Source: Telmatospirillum sp.
Lineage (GTDB): Bacteria > Pseudomonadota > Alphaproteobacteria > CACIAM-22H2
DNA: 64,000 nt
Direction: 5' to 3'
Assembly: GCA_020248985.1 (NCBI GenBank)
Contig: JADCGL010000013.1
Coordinates: 62,001 to 126,000, forward strand
In this document: positions 16,493 through 24,741 of the stretch, one piece after another
Numbering within the stretch: position 1 is the first letter of the stretch
Layout of the letters: each line of letters starts with the position of its first letter
The notes under the pieces: generated by a model
What the model saw: the letters and a program-made list of their open reading frames with translations, nothing else
What the model was told of the DNA's origin: nothing
The model's database searches: none
Program-made: the position numbers and the translations under genes

Positions 16493-17125
16493 ATGTTCCT
16501 CTATGCGACCGCTTTGTCGAGCTACAGCCTGAAAGTCCGCATCGCTGCAGCGTTGAAAGGCTTGGCGATAGAAATCCGCGATCCGCCGGGCGGGTATCGC
16601 AGTGCCGAATATCGCGCGATCGTGCCGGCTGGAACGGTGCCGGCCCTCGTCGATGGCGATTTCGTGTTGGCTGAATCCGACACGATTCTCGAATATCTCG
16701 AAGATCGCTTTGTGCAATCGCCCTTGCTGCCCGAAAATCCGCGCGGCCGGGCGCGCGTACGCTTCCTGGGGCGGCTGCACGATCTGCGTTTCGAGCCCAA
16801 ACTGCGTGCATGTTTTGCGTCTGTCGCAAGCCGCCAACCGCCGCAAGAAGCTTCGGTCGAGATCGCATCCGTCTTGGCGCTTCTTGAAACCGAATTCGAC
16901 GCAGACGGTCCCTTTGCGGTCGGGCCTGCGCCGACCTTGGCGGACTGCGCATTTCCAGCAAGTTTTACGATCCTCGATGCGCTTGAGCCGATCTTCGGCT
17001 GGCTTCCATCGCGTACGCCACGCATCGCGCGATGGCGTCGGACAATTGCAGCGCATCCGGTATTCGAGAGTTTGATGGCTCCATATCGTGCCGTCGTTGC
17101 CGAGTGGATTGCGTCCAAACGCTAG
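16493..17125 (+). CDS. Glutathione S-transferase family protein
   Basis: A 210-residue cytosolic protein with an N-terminal thioredoxin-like domain (about residues 1-75) and an all-helical C-terminal domain. MFLYATALSSYSLKVRIAA has the SSYS segment where zeta/omega-like GSTs place the catalytic Ser or Cys. GTVPALVDGDFVLAESDTI is the cis-Pro and glutathione-binding segment (VPAL, ESDTI). It resembles maleylacetoacetate-isomerase-type GSTs, but that function is not proven. ATG 16493 has GAAGG 10 nt upstream. It stands alone between the creatininase family gene (divergent) and the aminotransferase operon downstream. Confidence 0.85.
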   Translation: MFLYATALSSYSLKVRIAAALKGLAIEIRDPPGGYRSAEYRAIVPAGTVPALVDGDFVLAESDTILEYLEDRFVQSPLLPENPRGRARVRFLGRLHDLRFEPKLRACFASVASRQPPQEASVEIASVLALLETEFDADGPFAVGPAPTLADCAFPASFTILDALEPIFGWLPSRTPRIARWRRTIAAHPVFESLMAPYRAVVAEWIASKR

Positions 17126-17258
17126 CGTGGCGTCTGGCGCACCGCTGCGAAACGAGCGCCATGAATTCGACTACGGCATGCCGAAGTCAAACTCATTCGA
17201 CAGATAATTGAATGCGTTCTAGAATCGCGCCTGTTTGGATAAAGGGGACTGCTGGCGT

Positions 17259-18395
17259 ATGACCGCGGATCGACTGAGCGGAGAGGGAACTTCCCCATTG
17301 CATTGGGCATCGCAGACAATTCGCGAATTGCCGCCCTACAAGGGCCCGACGACGTTGTCGGATTATCCTGATCCGGCGCGCAGGCCGCGCCTCATCCATC
17401 TCAACGAATCGCCCTATCCGCCGTCGCCGCGCGTCGCCGAGGCGATCGCCGCTGCAACGCAGGATCTCAACCGCTATCCCAACATTTACGGTCGCGACCT
17501 TGTCGGTGCGATCGCGCGCGATGTGGCGGTGCCCGCCGGGCGTATCGTGCTGGGATGCGGCAGCGACGAGTTGATACAGTTGATCTGCCAGGTCGCCCTG
17601 GTGCCCGGCGACGAAGCGGTCGTTCCTGCTCCAAGTTTTCCGCGCTACGGCTTGTCGACGCGCCTCGCGGGAGCCCAGATCAAGCGCGTCGCACTCGATA
17701 CCGGCGGAGCGTGCGATGCGGACGCGATTCTTTCCGCGATCGGCCCGCGCACGCGGCTTGTTTTTTGCTGCACGCCCAACCCGCCGTCGGGCGGCATGAT
17801 GGGCGAAGCGGCCTTGCGCGCCATCGTCGCAGGCGTTCCCGACAACGTATTGCTCTATCTCGACGAGGCGTATTTCGAGTTCGGTCGCCACGCGGGCGGA
17901 CCGGACACGCTTGCGCTGCTGCGTACGCGCAAAGGACCCTGGCTGTCGACGCGGACCTTCTCCAAAGCCTACGCGTTGGCTGCCTTGCGCGTCGGCTACG
18001 CAATCTGCGGAGACGATTCTGTCGCCGAGGCGCTGCGCCGCGCCAAGCTGCAGTTCAACGTACCGACCTTGAGCCAAGCCGCTGCATTGGCGGCCTATCG
18101 CGACCAACCTTATCTTGTCGAGCTGTTGGATAGAAACTCGGCCGAGCGCCAGCGTTTAGCCGACGGTTTGGCGAGGCTCGGTGTTGCCGTATTGCCATCT
18201 GCAGCCAATTTCGTGTCTTGCGTGATGCCGGGGCCAGCGACTGCAGTCATGGCGGCCCTCGAGGCACGCGGAATTCTGGTGCGCGACTGGCGCGATCCGG
18301 CGCATATGCGGGAGTTGCGCATCGGCGTGGGTCTTTCCGGCGATACCGACGCGACGCTCGCCGCCTTGGCCGACCATCTTGCCGAACGCGCATGA
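17259..18395 (+). CDS. PLP-dependent aminotransferase, histidinol-phosphate aminotransferase-like (class I/II)
   Basis: A 378-residue fold-type I aminotransferase. Landmarks are HLNESPYPPSPRV (N-terminal substrate loop), YLDEAYFEF (Asp to the PLP ring nitrogen) and TFSKAYALAALRVGY (Schiff-base Lys in SKAY). ATG 17259 has AAAGGGGA ten bases upstream; a TTG 24 nt earlier would add a short tail. The stop overlaps the next start as ATGA. It is not in a his operon, and HisC-like enzymes often act on other amino acids. Its coupling to a split 2-oxoacid decarboxylase suggests it makes the oxoacid, possibly sulfopyruvate from cysteate or phosphonopyruvate from phosphonoalanine. Confidence 0.85.
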   Translation: MTADRLSGEGTSPLHWASQTIRELPPYKGPTTLSDYPDPARRPRLIHLNESPYPPSPRVAEAIAAATQDLNRYPNIYGRDLVGAIARDVAVPAGRIVLGCGSDELIQLICQVALVPGDEAVVPAPSFPRYGLSTRLAGAQIKRVALDTGGACDADAILSAIGPRTRLVFCCTPNPPSGGMMGEAALRAIVAGVPDNVLLYLDEAYFEFGRHAGGPDTLALLRTRKGPWLSTRTFSKAYALAALRVGYAICGDDSVAEALRRAKLQFNVPTLSQAAALAAYRDQPYLVELLDRNSAERQRLADGLARLGVAVLPSAANFVSCVMPGPATAVMAALEARGILVRDWRDPAHMRELRIGVGLSGDTDATLAALADHLAERA

Positions 18396-18919
18396 AGAGG
18401 CAGCCGATGCGCGGTGCCGCGATAATTGCCGAGCTCAAAAAGGCGCGCGTCGAATTCGTCGTGGCGGTGCCCGACATCGTCACCAGCGATGGGCTATTGT
18501 GGCCGCTGTCGCAAGATGCTGACATCAGGCTCGTACGTATCTGCAAGGAAGACGAAGGCATTGCGATCTGCACAGGACTAGCCTTTTCCGGGCGTCGCGC
18601 AGTTCTGCTGATCCAGCAGACGGGCCTGCTCGATTCGATCAATGCGCTTCGCGCGGTCGGCGTGGAATACGAGCAACCCGTCGTGATGCTCGTGGGGCTG
18701 CAGGGCAAGGAGCCGGACATAGCCCCGCGCCAATCCGCAAGATACGGCGTCAGGATTGTGGAGCCGATTCTTGAGGCGATGGGTGTTGCGCACTTTTGGA
18801 TCGAACATGCGCCAGACGAACGCGAAATCGCGCCGGCTATCGGACGCGCCTACGAAACGTCGAGTCCGGTTTGCCTGTTGATCGGCCAGCCGCCGTCGGC
18901 GGAAAGCGGGGCTGCATGA
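18392..18919 (+). CDS. TPP-dependent decarboxylase, alpha subunit (sulfopyruvate/phosphonopyruvate decarboxylase-like)
   Basis: A 175-residue protein equal to the N-terminal (PYR) domain of a thiamine-diphosphate decarboxylase. AIIAELKKARVEFVVAVPD and CKEDEGIAICTGLAFSGR hold the conserved Glu (EDEG) that activates TPP at the dimer interface. Size and split form match ComD-type alpha subunits of sulfopyruvate decarboxylase. The start overlaps the aminotransferase stop (ATGA), and its own stop overlaps the beta-subunit start (ATGA). ATG 18407 is a possible later start. Phosphonopyruvate decarboxylase subunits look the same at this level, so the substrate (sulfo- or phosphono-) is open. Confidence 0.82.
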   Translation: MKRQPMRGAAIIAELKKARVEFVVAVPDIVTSDGLLWPLSQDADIRLVRICKEDEGIAICTGLAFSGRRAVLLIQQTGLLDSINALRAVGVEYEQPVVMLVGLQGKEPDIAPRQSARYGVRIVEPILEAMGVAHFWIEHAPDEREIAPAIGRAYETSSPVCLLIGQPPSAESGAA

Positions 18920-19479
18920 TGAAACGCGACGAATGTCTGCGCCTGCTGGCCGCCAAGGTACGCGATGAAGCGATCGTGGCGACCTATCAGGCTGCTTTCG
19001 ATTGGATGGCGATGGCGCCGCGCGATCTCAATTATGTGTCGATCGGTGCCATGGGGCTTGCCTCCTCTCACGGTTTGGGACTTGCCTTGGGACGACCTGA
19101 AAAGCGCGTGGTCGTGCTCGACGGCGACGGCAGCTTGCTGATGAATCTCGGCAGCCTCGCAAGCGTGGCGGCGGCAGCGCCGCGCAATTTCGCGCATCTC
19201 GTTTGCGTCAACGGAGTCTATGAGGCCAATGGTAGTCATCCGCTACCAGGGCAGGCGAATCTCGATTTCGCCGCGATTGCGAAAGGTGCCGGCATTGCCA
19301 ATGCGCGCACGATCGCGTCGCTCGATGCGTTTGCTGCTGACCTGCCCGCAATCCTTACAGACGAAGGTCCGATTTTCCGAGCCCTGCTCGTCGAGGCGGG
19401 TGCGCCCAGCCCGCAAGACTACGCCTTCATCCATAGCGCTCAGGCGCGGCAGCGGTTCAAGGTCGCGTTCGCGCGCTAG
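18916..19479 (+). CDS. TPP-dependent decarboxylase, beta subunit (sulfopyruvate/phosphonopyruvate decarboxylase-like)
   Basis: A 187-residue protein equal to the C-terminal PP domain that binds the diphosphate of TPP. The motif starts GDGSLLMNLGS and ends in the Asn of VCVNGVYEANG, giving the GDG-to-N spacing of TPP enzymes. The IGAMGLASSHGLGLALG segment precedes it, as in ComE-type beta subunits. It is coupled to the alpha-subunit gene by ATGA. Together the pair should decarboxylate a 3-substituted pyruvate to an aldehyde. No sulfoacetaldehyde acetyltransferase (Xsc) or phosphonoacetaldehyde hydrolase (PhnX) is encoded nearby, so the aldehyde's fate is unknown. Confidence 0.82.
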   Translation: MMKRDECLRLLAAKVRDEAIVATYQAAFDWMAMAPRDLNYVSIGAMGLASSHGLGLALGRPEKRVVVLDGDGSLLMNLGSLASVAAAAPRNFAHLVCVNGVYEANGSHPLPGQANLDFAAIAKGAGIANARTIASLDAFAADLPAILTDEGPIFRALLVEAGAPSPQDYAFIHSAQARQRFKVAFAR

Positions 19480-19579
19480 CCGTCTTTGCGAAGGCAGCGG
19501 TTTCGGCGAGTAGCCAAGTGCGGAATTCTGCAATCTTTTGTTATGCAATCTGGAGATGTTGATACACGAATTAATTGTC

Positions 19580-20199
19580 TTATCCGCCTGGTATCGCGAG
19601 ATCGAAGGAGCGCATCAGCCTCCCGGCGATTAGAGCGTCCGCAATAAGCGGTAGCCGACCGAATGCGATGCCAAGCCCCTCGATCGCGGCCTGAATCGAC
19701 ATTTTGGATTGGCCGAATCCGCGGCCTTTGCCGAGATCGATGTCGGAGATCCCAACTGCAGCGACCCAACGCGCCACCTCGGCGTTCGGTCGCCCAAGCG
19801 CATGATGTTGTCGTGCAGCAGCGCCACATTCTTGATGCCGGTCCGCTAGCGTAGCTCCTACGGTCCATTCATCAATCGCGGGGACAGCCACTTCACGGCA
19901 AAGCCTGGCAGGGTGGAGACGATGAGGCGCGGGCCTGGGGCGGACGTGGTCAGTTCGCGGATCGCGTCGGCGACGACGCGTAAGCCCTCGCGCATCGCGA
20001 CGGTCAGCGCTTCGCCCTTGGGCGTCAGCGTGATGCGCCGAGGCTCGCGATGGAACAGTTCGAAGCCGGGATGGTCGTCGAGGCCGTGGATCTGATGACT
20101 GATGGCGCTTTGGGCGAGGCCCAACTCGTCGGCGGCCTTCGTTAAACTGTCCAGCCGTGCCGCCGCCTTGGAAGCGTGAAATGCGAAAATCGCCGGCAA
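19580..20199 (-). pseudogene. Decayed LysR-family regulator (GcvA-like), frameshifted and internally deleted
   Basis: The N-terminal helix-turn-helix domain is intact from ATG 20199 (DSLTKAADELGLAQSAISHQ, LFHREPRRITLTPKGEAL). It runs to about residue 110, GFAVKWLSPRLMNG, and hits a stop at 19858. The typical LysR C-terminal end continues in another frame (ISDIDLGKGRGFGQSKMS, then AAIEGLGIAFGRLPLIADAL, stop 19580). Part of the effector domain between them is missing, and the middle is readable only by switching frames. The total span is about two thirds of a normal LysR gene. It is divergent from the oxygenase gene at 20287, which it may once have regulated. Confidence 0.75.
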
Positions 20200-20286
20200 G
20201 ATGCGACGCGGCGATACAAGTATGAATGACGCTCACTTGAGTTTGTCGATATAGCTAGGTATTTTCAGGGCATCCAACAGTCATCT

Positions 20287-21297
20287 ATGAATAATTTCGA
20301 CGAAAGCAGAACCATGGCTTATGCGCGCGCAACTGACATCGCCATAGATGAAATTCCGGTTGTTGATGTCGGTAATTTGGAATCGAGCGATCTTGCCCAG
20401 ATATTGGCGGTCGGTACGGCGATGCGCCAGGCGGCCGAAGAGATCGGCTTTTTCTACGTCGCCAATCATGGCGTTGATCCGGCGGTAACGGCGCGCGCCT
20501 ACGCCGCCAGCCGAGCGTTCTTCGCGCAATCCGACGAGCAAAAACGCCGCGTGACGATCGATTCGCGTCACCGCGGTTTCCTGTCGGTGGGCGAGGCCAA
20601 AATGTATCGCGGCGCCAAGATCGATCTCAAAGAAAGTTTCCTTTGGGGCCTCGAGTTGTCGGCAGAGGATCCCGACGTATCGTCCGGCAAGCCGTTGATG
20701 GGGCCCAATCAGTGGCCTGTCGACATGCCCGAAATGCAGGCGGCACTCTATGCCTACTATCTCGAGATCTGCGCGTGCGGCCAGCGCCTGCTGACAGGGC
20801 TCGCCGCCGCGTTGGGTCGCGATCCGTCGTTTTTCGCGGCCTCATTCGCCAAGCCGTTGGCTCGCGGTTCGGCGATCTACTATCCGCCGCAGCCGCCCGA
20901 TTTGGGCGAAACGCAGTTCGGCGTGGCGCCGCACACCGATTACGGCGGCCTCACCCTGCTGTCGCAGGACGACGTCGGTGGTTTGCAAGTACTCGCCAAG
21001 AGCGGCCAATGGGTCACGGCACATCCGATTGCGGACACGCTCGTCGTCAATATCGGCGATCTGATGCAGCGTTGGACAAACGGTCGGTTCAGCTCGAACT
21101 CGCATCGCGTAGTCAATGCGTCGGGGCGTGCGCGCTATTCGATGGCCGTGTTCTTCGATCCGCATCCCGACACGAAAATTGATCCACGCGATCTTCTCGA
21201 CGACCCTGCCGACGCGAAATATCTGCCCACGACCTGCGGCGAATACATCGTCGAGCGTTTCGGCAAAGCCTTCAAATATCGCCAGACAAAAGCCTGA
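20287..21297 (+). CDS. Isopenicillin N synthase-family 2-oxoglutarate/Fe(II)-dependent oxygenase
   Basis: A 336-residue non-haem iron oxygenase. The N-terminal DIOX_N-type segment is IPVVDVGNLE to FFYVANHGVD. The Fe(II) triad is H216-T-D218 (APHTDYGGLTLL) and H273 (NSHRVV), and the 2-oxoglutarate-binding R283-Y-S285 is present. Family members hydroxylate, desaturate or close rings on small molecules; the exact substrate is not readable. ATG 20287 and ATG 20314 are both possible and neither has a strong ribosome site. Its 3' end overlaps the opposite-strand soxG by 26 nt. The divergent LysR remnant suggests its regulation has been lost or changed. Confidence 0.85.
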   Translation: MNNFDESRTMAYARATDIAIDEIPVVDVGNLESSDLAQILAVGTAMRQAAEEIGFFYVANHGVDPAVTARAYAASRAFFAQSDEQKRRVTIDSRHRGFLSVGEAKMYRGAKIDLKESFLWGLELSAEDPDVSSGKPLMGPNQWPVDMPEMQAALYAYYLEICACGQRLLTGLAAALGRDPSFFAASFAKPLARGSAIYYPPQPPDLGETQFGVAPHTDYGGLTLLSQDDVGGLQVLAKSGQWVTAHPIADTLVVNIGDLMQRWTNGRFSSNSHRVVNASGRARYSMAVFFDPHPDTKIDPRDLLDDPADAKYLPTTCGEYIVERFGKAFKYRQTKA

Positions 21298-21676
21298 TCC
21301 GCAGCGCCTCGGCGAGCCACCCCGCCAGCCATTCGCCGTAAGATCGCTCGCAACGCAGTATGTAGCCGCTTGCGCATCGCTGCAGAATAACTGAGATATC
21401 GCCAAGCCGCGTGCGGCCTGCAAAATCGGCAGGCAGCCTGTCGAAATCGAGCGCGATCCCTTGCGCGAGCAGTTCGGCGGCACCGGGCCCTTCGACCGCG
21501 AAGGCGACGTAGCCGTGCGTTACGTCGATCGCATAGCCGCCGGGTGGCGGGGCGCATGGGCCCAAAACAATCGAAAGATCGGGCTCGATCGCCAAATGCG
21601 GTGCTTCGGGCCGCAGCGGCGACAGGATCGCCGTCAGCGTTTCGGGCGGCAAGGCGGCGATAGTTGTTTCAGCCAC
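21272..21676 (-). CDS. soxG: Sarcosine oxidase, gamma subunit
   Basis: A 134-residue small subunit of the heterotetrameric flavoenzyme that oxidises sarcosine to glycine, passing the one-carbon unit to tetrahydrofolate and releasing H2O2. Sequence conservation is low, but the position after soxA and features such as GYAIDVTHGYVAFAVEG and CASGYILRCERSYGEWLAGW fit SoxG. The start is GTG 21676 with AAAGGAG upstream; it overlaps the soxA stop by 8 nt. It is shorter than many SoxG proteins. It is the last gene of the operon and overlaps the oxygenase gene tail to tail. Confidence 0.8.
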   Translation of the reverse strand: MAETTIAALPPETLTAILSPLRPEAPHLAIEPDLSIVLGPCAPPPGGYAIDVTHGYVAFAVEGPGAAELLAQGIALDFDRLPADFAGRTRLGDISVILQRCASGYILRCERSYGEWLAGWLAEALRIRLLSGDI

Positions 21677-24515
21677 GCTGACGCTCTCCTTTGGGATCGA
21701 AGAAGACCGGTGCGACGACCGTGGCGTGCGCAATGCCGCCCGGCAGCGAGATCGCAACGTCGCCGCCGATGTGCTTGCGCCCGTCTTCGAGCAGGCCCAT
21801 CGCAAGCGAGCGGCCGAGCGTATCGCTCCAGCAGCTTGCGGTCACGTAGCCGCGGGTTGCGGCGGCATCGGTTTTCAGGATCGCCGCACCTTCGGGCAGA
21901 ACAAAGTTCCGGTCGCGGGCCAGAAGGCCCACTCGTTCTGGTCGCCCGTCGGGATCGGCGCGATTGCGCAGTACGGCCTGCTTGCCGATGAAATCGGTCT
22001 TGTCGATGTGTGCGGCGAAGCGCAAACCCAGATCGTCGGGGTCCGCAATTCCGTCGCAATCGTGCCCGACCGAGACGTAGCCCTTTTCGATGCGCAGCAC
22101 GTGATTGGCTTCTGAGCCGACAGGCGTCAGGCCATACGTTTTTCCAGCTTCCAGCAATCGGCGCCAAAGGTCGGGTGCTGCGCTGGCAGGCGCAAAGATC
22201 TCGAACGACACTTCGCCCGTGAACCCGGCGCGCGCCACCCGCACGTCGTGTCCGGCTATGCGGCCGTCGGCGATCGACATGAAGCCGAAATCGGCCGGCA
22301 ATTCGGCTTCAGCAGCCTTTAGTACGTCGCGTGCGCGCGGCCCGCACAGCACGAGATCGGCCCATTGTTCCGTCGTCGGCAGCACATGTACGTCAAGATC
22401 GGGCCGCAGAATCTGGCGCGCGTAGGTGAAGCGCTGGACGCAAGCCTCGGCATTGCCGGTCGTGGTCGTCACGAAGAAACGGTCGGGGGCGAGGCGAAAG
22501 ACGATGCCGTCGTCGAACAATCGTCCGTCTTCGTGCAGCTGCAAGCCGTAGCGTCCAAGACCCGGTTTGAGATCGGAGAGGCGGGTGCAATAGACGAAAT
22601 CAAGAAACGCCCCGGCATCTCGGCCGACAATCTCGAACTTGCCCAGCGGCGAAGAATCGTAGATTCCCGCCGCATTACGTACGGCGCGGCATTCGCGCCG
22701 TGTCGCGGCTTCCAGATTTTCGTCGGCGCGCGGATAGTAGCCGGGTCGACGCCAGTTGGCCCCAGCCTCGTACATGACCGCGTTTTCAGCTTCGTGCCAC
22801 GCTGTAAGCGCGGTGGTGCGCGACGGCTTCAACAGAGCGCCGCCGAAGTCGGCAATCGCCCCGAATGGCAGCGGCGCAAAGGGCGGCCGATAGGTCGTTG
22901 TACCGGCAGCGGCGGGTGCGATGTCGCGCGCGCGTGCTAGCACGTCGATCGCGTTCATATTGCCGAAGCGTCCTTGATCGGGCGCCATGCCCGCCGTCGT
23001 GTAGCGCTTCATCAATTCGACGGAATCGTAGCCCTCGTGCACAGCAAGGCGAATGTCGTCGGCCGTCACGTCGGCGGCGACATCGACAAAGGCTTTGCCC
23101 GTGCCGTCGCCGGTTTCCCAGCGCGCCAACAGTTCGCACGCCGGCGGCGCTGGCGCCTCCGGGCGACTGCCGGGCGACGCGGCAAAACCCGCTGCCGCAC
23201 TGGCCGCACGGCCCGCATATCGGCCGTCGGCTTCTGCTGCTTCTTGCTCGTAGCGGCCGTTGCAAGCGCCGGCGCTCCAGCAATTGTCGTGCAGGCCATC
23301 AGGGACGAACGCCGCGGTCATTTCGTCGAAACGAAGCTTGCCGCCCGCATGCGAATGCAGATGCACGGCCGGCGTCAAGCCGCCCGCCATCGCGAGGGTG
23401 TCGCAGTCGAGTTCCACCGTGTTCGCCGGGCTGTCGAGCGGTGCGATGCGGATCTTGCGCAGGGGTACGCCAAATGCTGCAACGACGCCGTGCCTGGGAT
23501 AGAGGGCAATGCCGTTGCGCGCGGCGAAATTTCTGTGTTCGAGCTCGATCTTCGCGCGCAGATCGACGATCGCGGCGACGGTAACGCCGGCCGCCGAAAG
23601 CACAGCGATTTCGGCATAGGCGGCGCCATTATTGACCACCGCCACGACGCGTCGTCCGCAGGCGACCTTGTCGCGCGAAGCATAGGCGGCGACTGCTGTG
23701 AGAAGCATCACGCCCGGCCGGTCGTTGCCGTCGAACACGAAGGGACGCTCAAAAGCGCCAGTCGCGATAACAATGGAACGCGCTCGGATTTTCCACAGTC
23801 GCGTTTCCAGATTGCCGGTGCACGGGCGTTCCAAGGCCACGACCAAGCCGCCGTCGTAGCGTCCCGTCGCGATCGTATCGTGCAGAACGCGTACATTGGG
23901 CCGATTGCGCAGGGCGGCGGCCGTTACGCTGATGCCGAGGGCTTCAATCAGCCACACGCGCGCGGCTGGATTGTTTGAAGCGGCTTCGGCGGCCGCAATA
24001 CCGGCCGGACCACCGCCGATCACCAACACGTCGCAATGCGCGAAGCGTTTGAGCGAGGCGAGTGGTTTTTCGGTCTTGGGCAACGTGCCGAGTCCGGCCA
24101 AAGCGCGTATCGCAGGCTCGAACAGCGGCCACAGCCGGCCGCGCGGCCCGCGAAAGGTTTTGTAGTAAAAGCCTGCCGGCATCAACGCGCCGAATGCGCC
24201 GAGCAAGCTTGCGACGTCGAAGCGGGCCGACGGCCAGCAATTGACGCTACGCGCCTGCAGGCCGTCCGCAACCGGCAACAGTGCCGCAGGGAAAGTCCCT
24301 TGCGCTGTCTGAACCAGGATATTGGGTTCGCACCAGCCGTAGCCGGCAATTCCGCGCGGGCGATGGTACTTGAAGCTGCGTCCGGCAATCGCAACGCCAT
24401 TGGCCAGCAAGGTCGCCGCCAAACTTTCGCCGCGCCGCGCCGCGAGCGGCCTCCCGTCGAACGTCACCACAACGCGGTCGGTCTGCGCCACACTTTCGAG
24501 ACGATAGCCGCTCAT
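21669..24515 (-). CDS. soxA: Sarcosine oxidase, alpha subunit
   Basis: A 948-residue large subunit. Order: an N-terminal 2Fe-2S-like fold domain without the cluster (VVVTFDGRPLAARRGES), an NAD-binding domain (CDVLVIGGGPAGIAAAEAA, about residues 160-450), and a C-terminal aminomethyltransferase/folate domain from about residue 560 (GIYDSSPLGKFEIVG, GFTGEVSFEIFAP). The length is normal for TSOX alpha. ATG 24515 was chosen over an upstream ATG because MSGYRLESVAQTDRVVV is the usual N-terminus. The start codon overlaps the soxD stop region (24512-24514). It works with SoxB, SoxD and SoxG. Confidence 0.93.
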   Translation of the reverse strand: MSGYRLESVAQTDRVVVTFDGRPLAARRGESLAATLLANGVAIAGRSFKYHRPRGIAGYGWCEPNILVQTAQGTFPAALLPVADGLQARSVNCWPSARFDVASLLGAFGALMPAGFYYKTFRGPRGRLWPLFEPAIRALAGLGTLPKTEKPLASLKRFAHCDVLVIGGGPAGIAAAEAASNNPAARVWLIEALGISVTAAALRNRPNVRVLHDTIATGRYDGGLVVALERPCTGNLETRLWKIRARSIVIATGAFERPFVFDGNDRPGVMLLTAVAAYASRDKVACGRRVVAVVNNGAAYAEIAVLSAAGVTVAAIVDLRAKIELEHRNFAARNGIALYPRHGVVAAFGVPLRKIRIAPLDSPANTVELDCDTLAMAGGLTPAVHLHSHAGGKLRFDEMTAAFVPDGLHDNCWSAGACNGRYEQEAAEADGRYAGRAASAAAGFAASPGSRPEAPAPPACELLARWETGDGTGKAFVDVAADVTADDIRLAVHEGYDSVELMKRYTTAGMAPDQGRFGNMNAIDVLARARDIAPAAAGTTTYRPPFAPLPFGAIADFGGALLKPSRTTALTAWHEAENAVMYEAGANWRRPGYYPRADENLEAATRRECRAVRNAAGIYDSSPLGKFEIVGRDAGAFLDFVYCTRLSDLKPGLGRYGLQLHEDGRLFDDGIVFRLAPDRFFVTTTTGNAEACVQRFTYARQILRPDLDVHVLPTTEQWADLVLCGPRARDVLKAAEAELPADFGFMSIADGRIAGHDVRVARAGFTGEVSFEIFAPASAAPDLWRRLLEAGKTYGLTPVGSEANHVLRIEKGYVSVGHDCDGIADPDDLGLRFAAHIDKTDFIGKQAVLRNRADPDGRPERVGLLARDRNFVLPEGAAILKTDAAATRGYVTASCWSDTLGRSLAMGLLEDGRKHIGGDVAISLPGGIAHATVVAPVFFDPKGERQRG

Positions 24516-24736
24516 GGTGCAAACCGATTGGTCGCACTGTCGCGCGGCAGACGCAGCCATTGCCGACAGCCATGGCGATGCCACCAAAGTTCGACCGAAA
24601 CGCCTTTGGCATTGACGCGGCCGTAAAGGTGGCGCGCGAGACTTTCATGCGACACGGGATGGGCAGGCGCTTCGCCCAGACACACGAATTCGCCTTGCTC
24701 GCGCGGACCGCAATGCGGGCAGGGGACAAGCTGCAT
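24512..24736 (-). CDS. soxD: Sarcosine oxidase, delta subunit
   Basis: A 74-residue zinc-binding small subunit of tetrameric sarcosine oxidase. It reads MQLVPCPHCGPREQGEF at the N-terminus with C6 and C9, and a second ligand cluster in WWHRHGCRQW (H53/H55 and C57), the usual zinc site. The length is slightly below the common 80-110 residues. It sits between soxB (5-nt gap) and soxA (overlapping), the standard soxBDAG order. Its role is structural, holding the alpha and beta subunits together. Confidence 0.9.
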   Translation of the reverse strand: MQLVPCPHCGPREQGEFVCLGEAPAHPVSHESLARHLYGRVNAKGVSVELWWHRHGCRQWLRLPRDSATNRFAP

Positions 24737-24741
24737 CGCGT

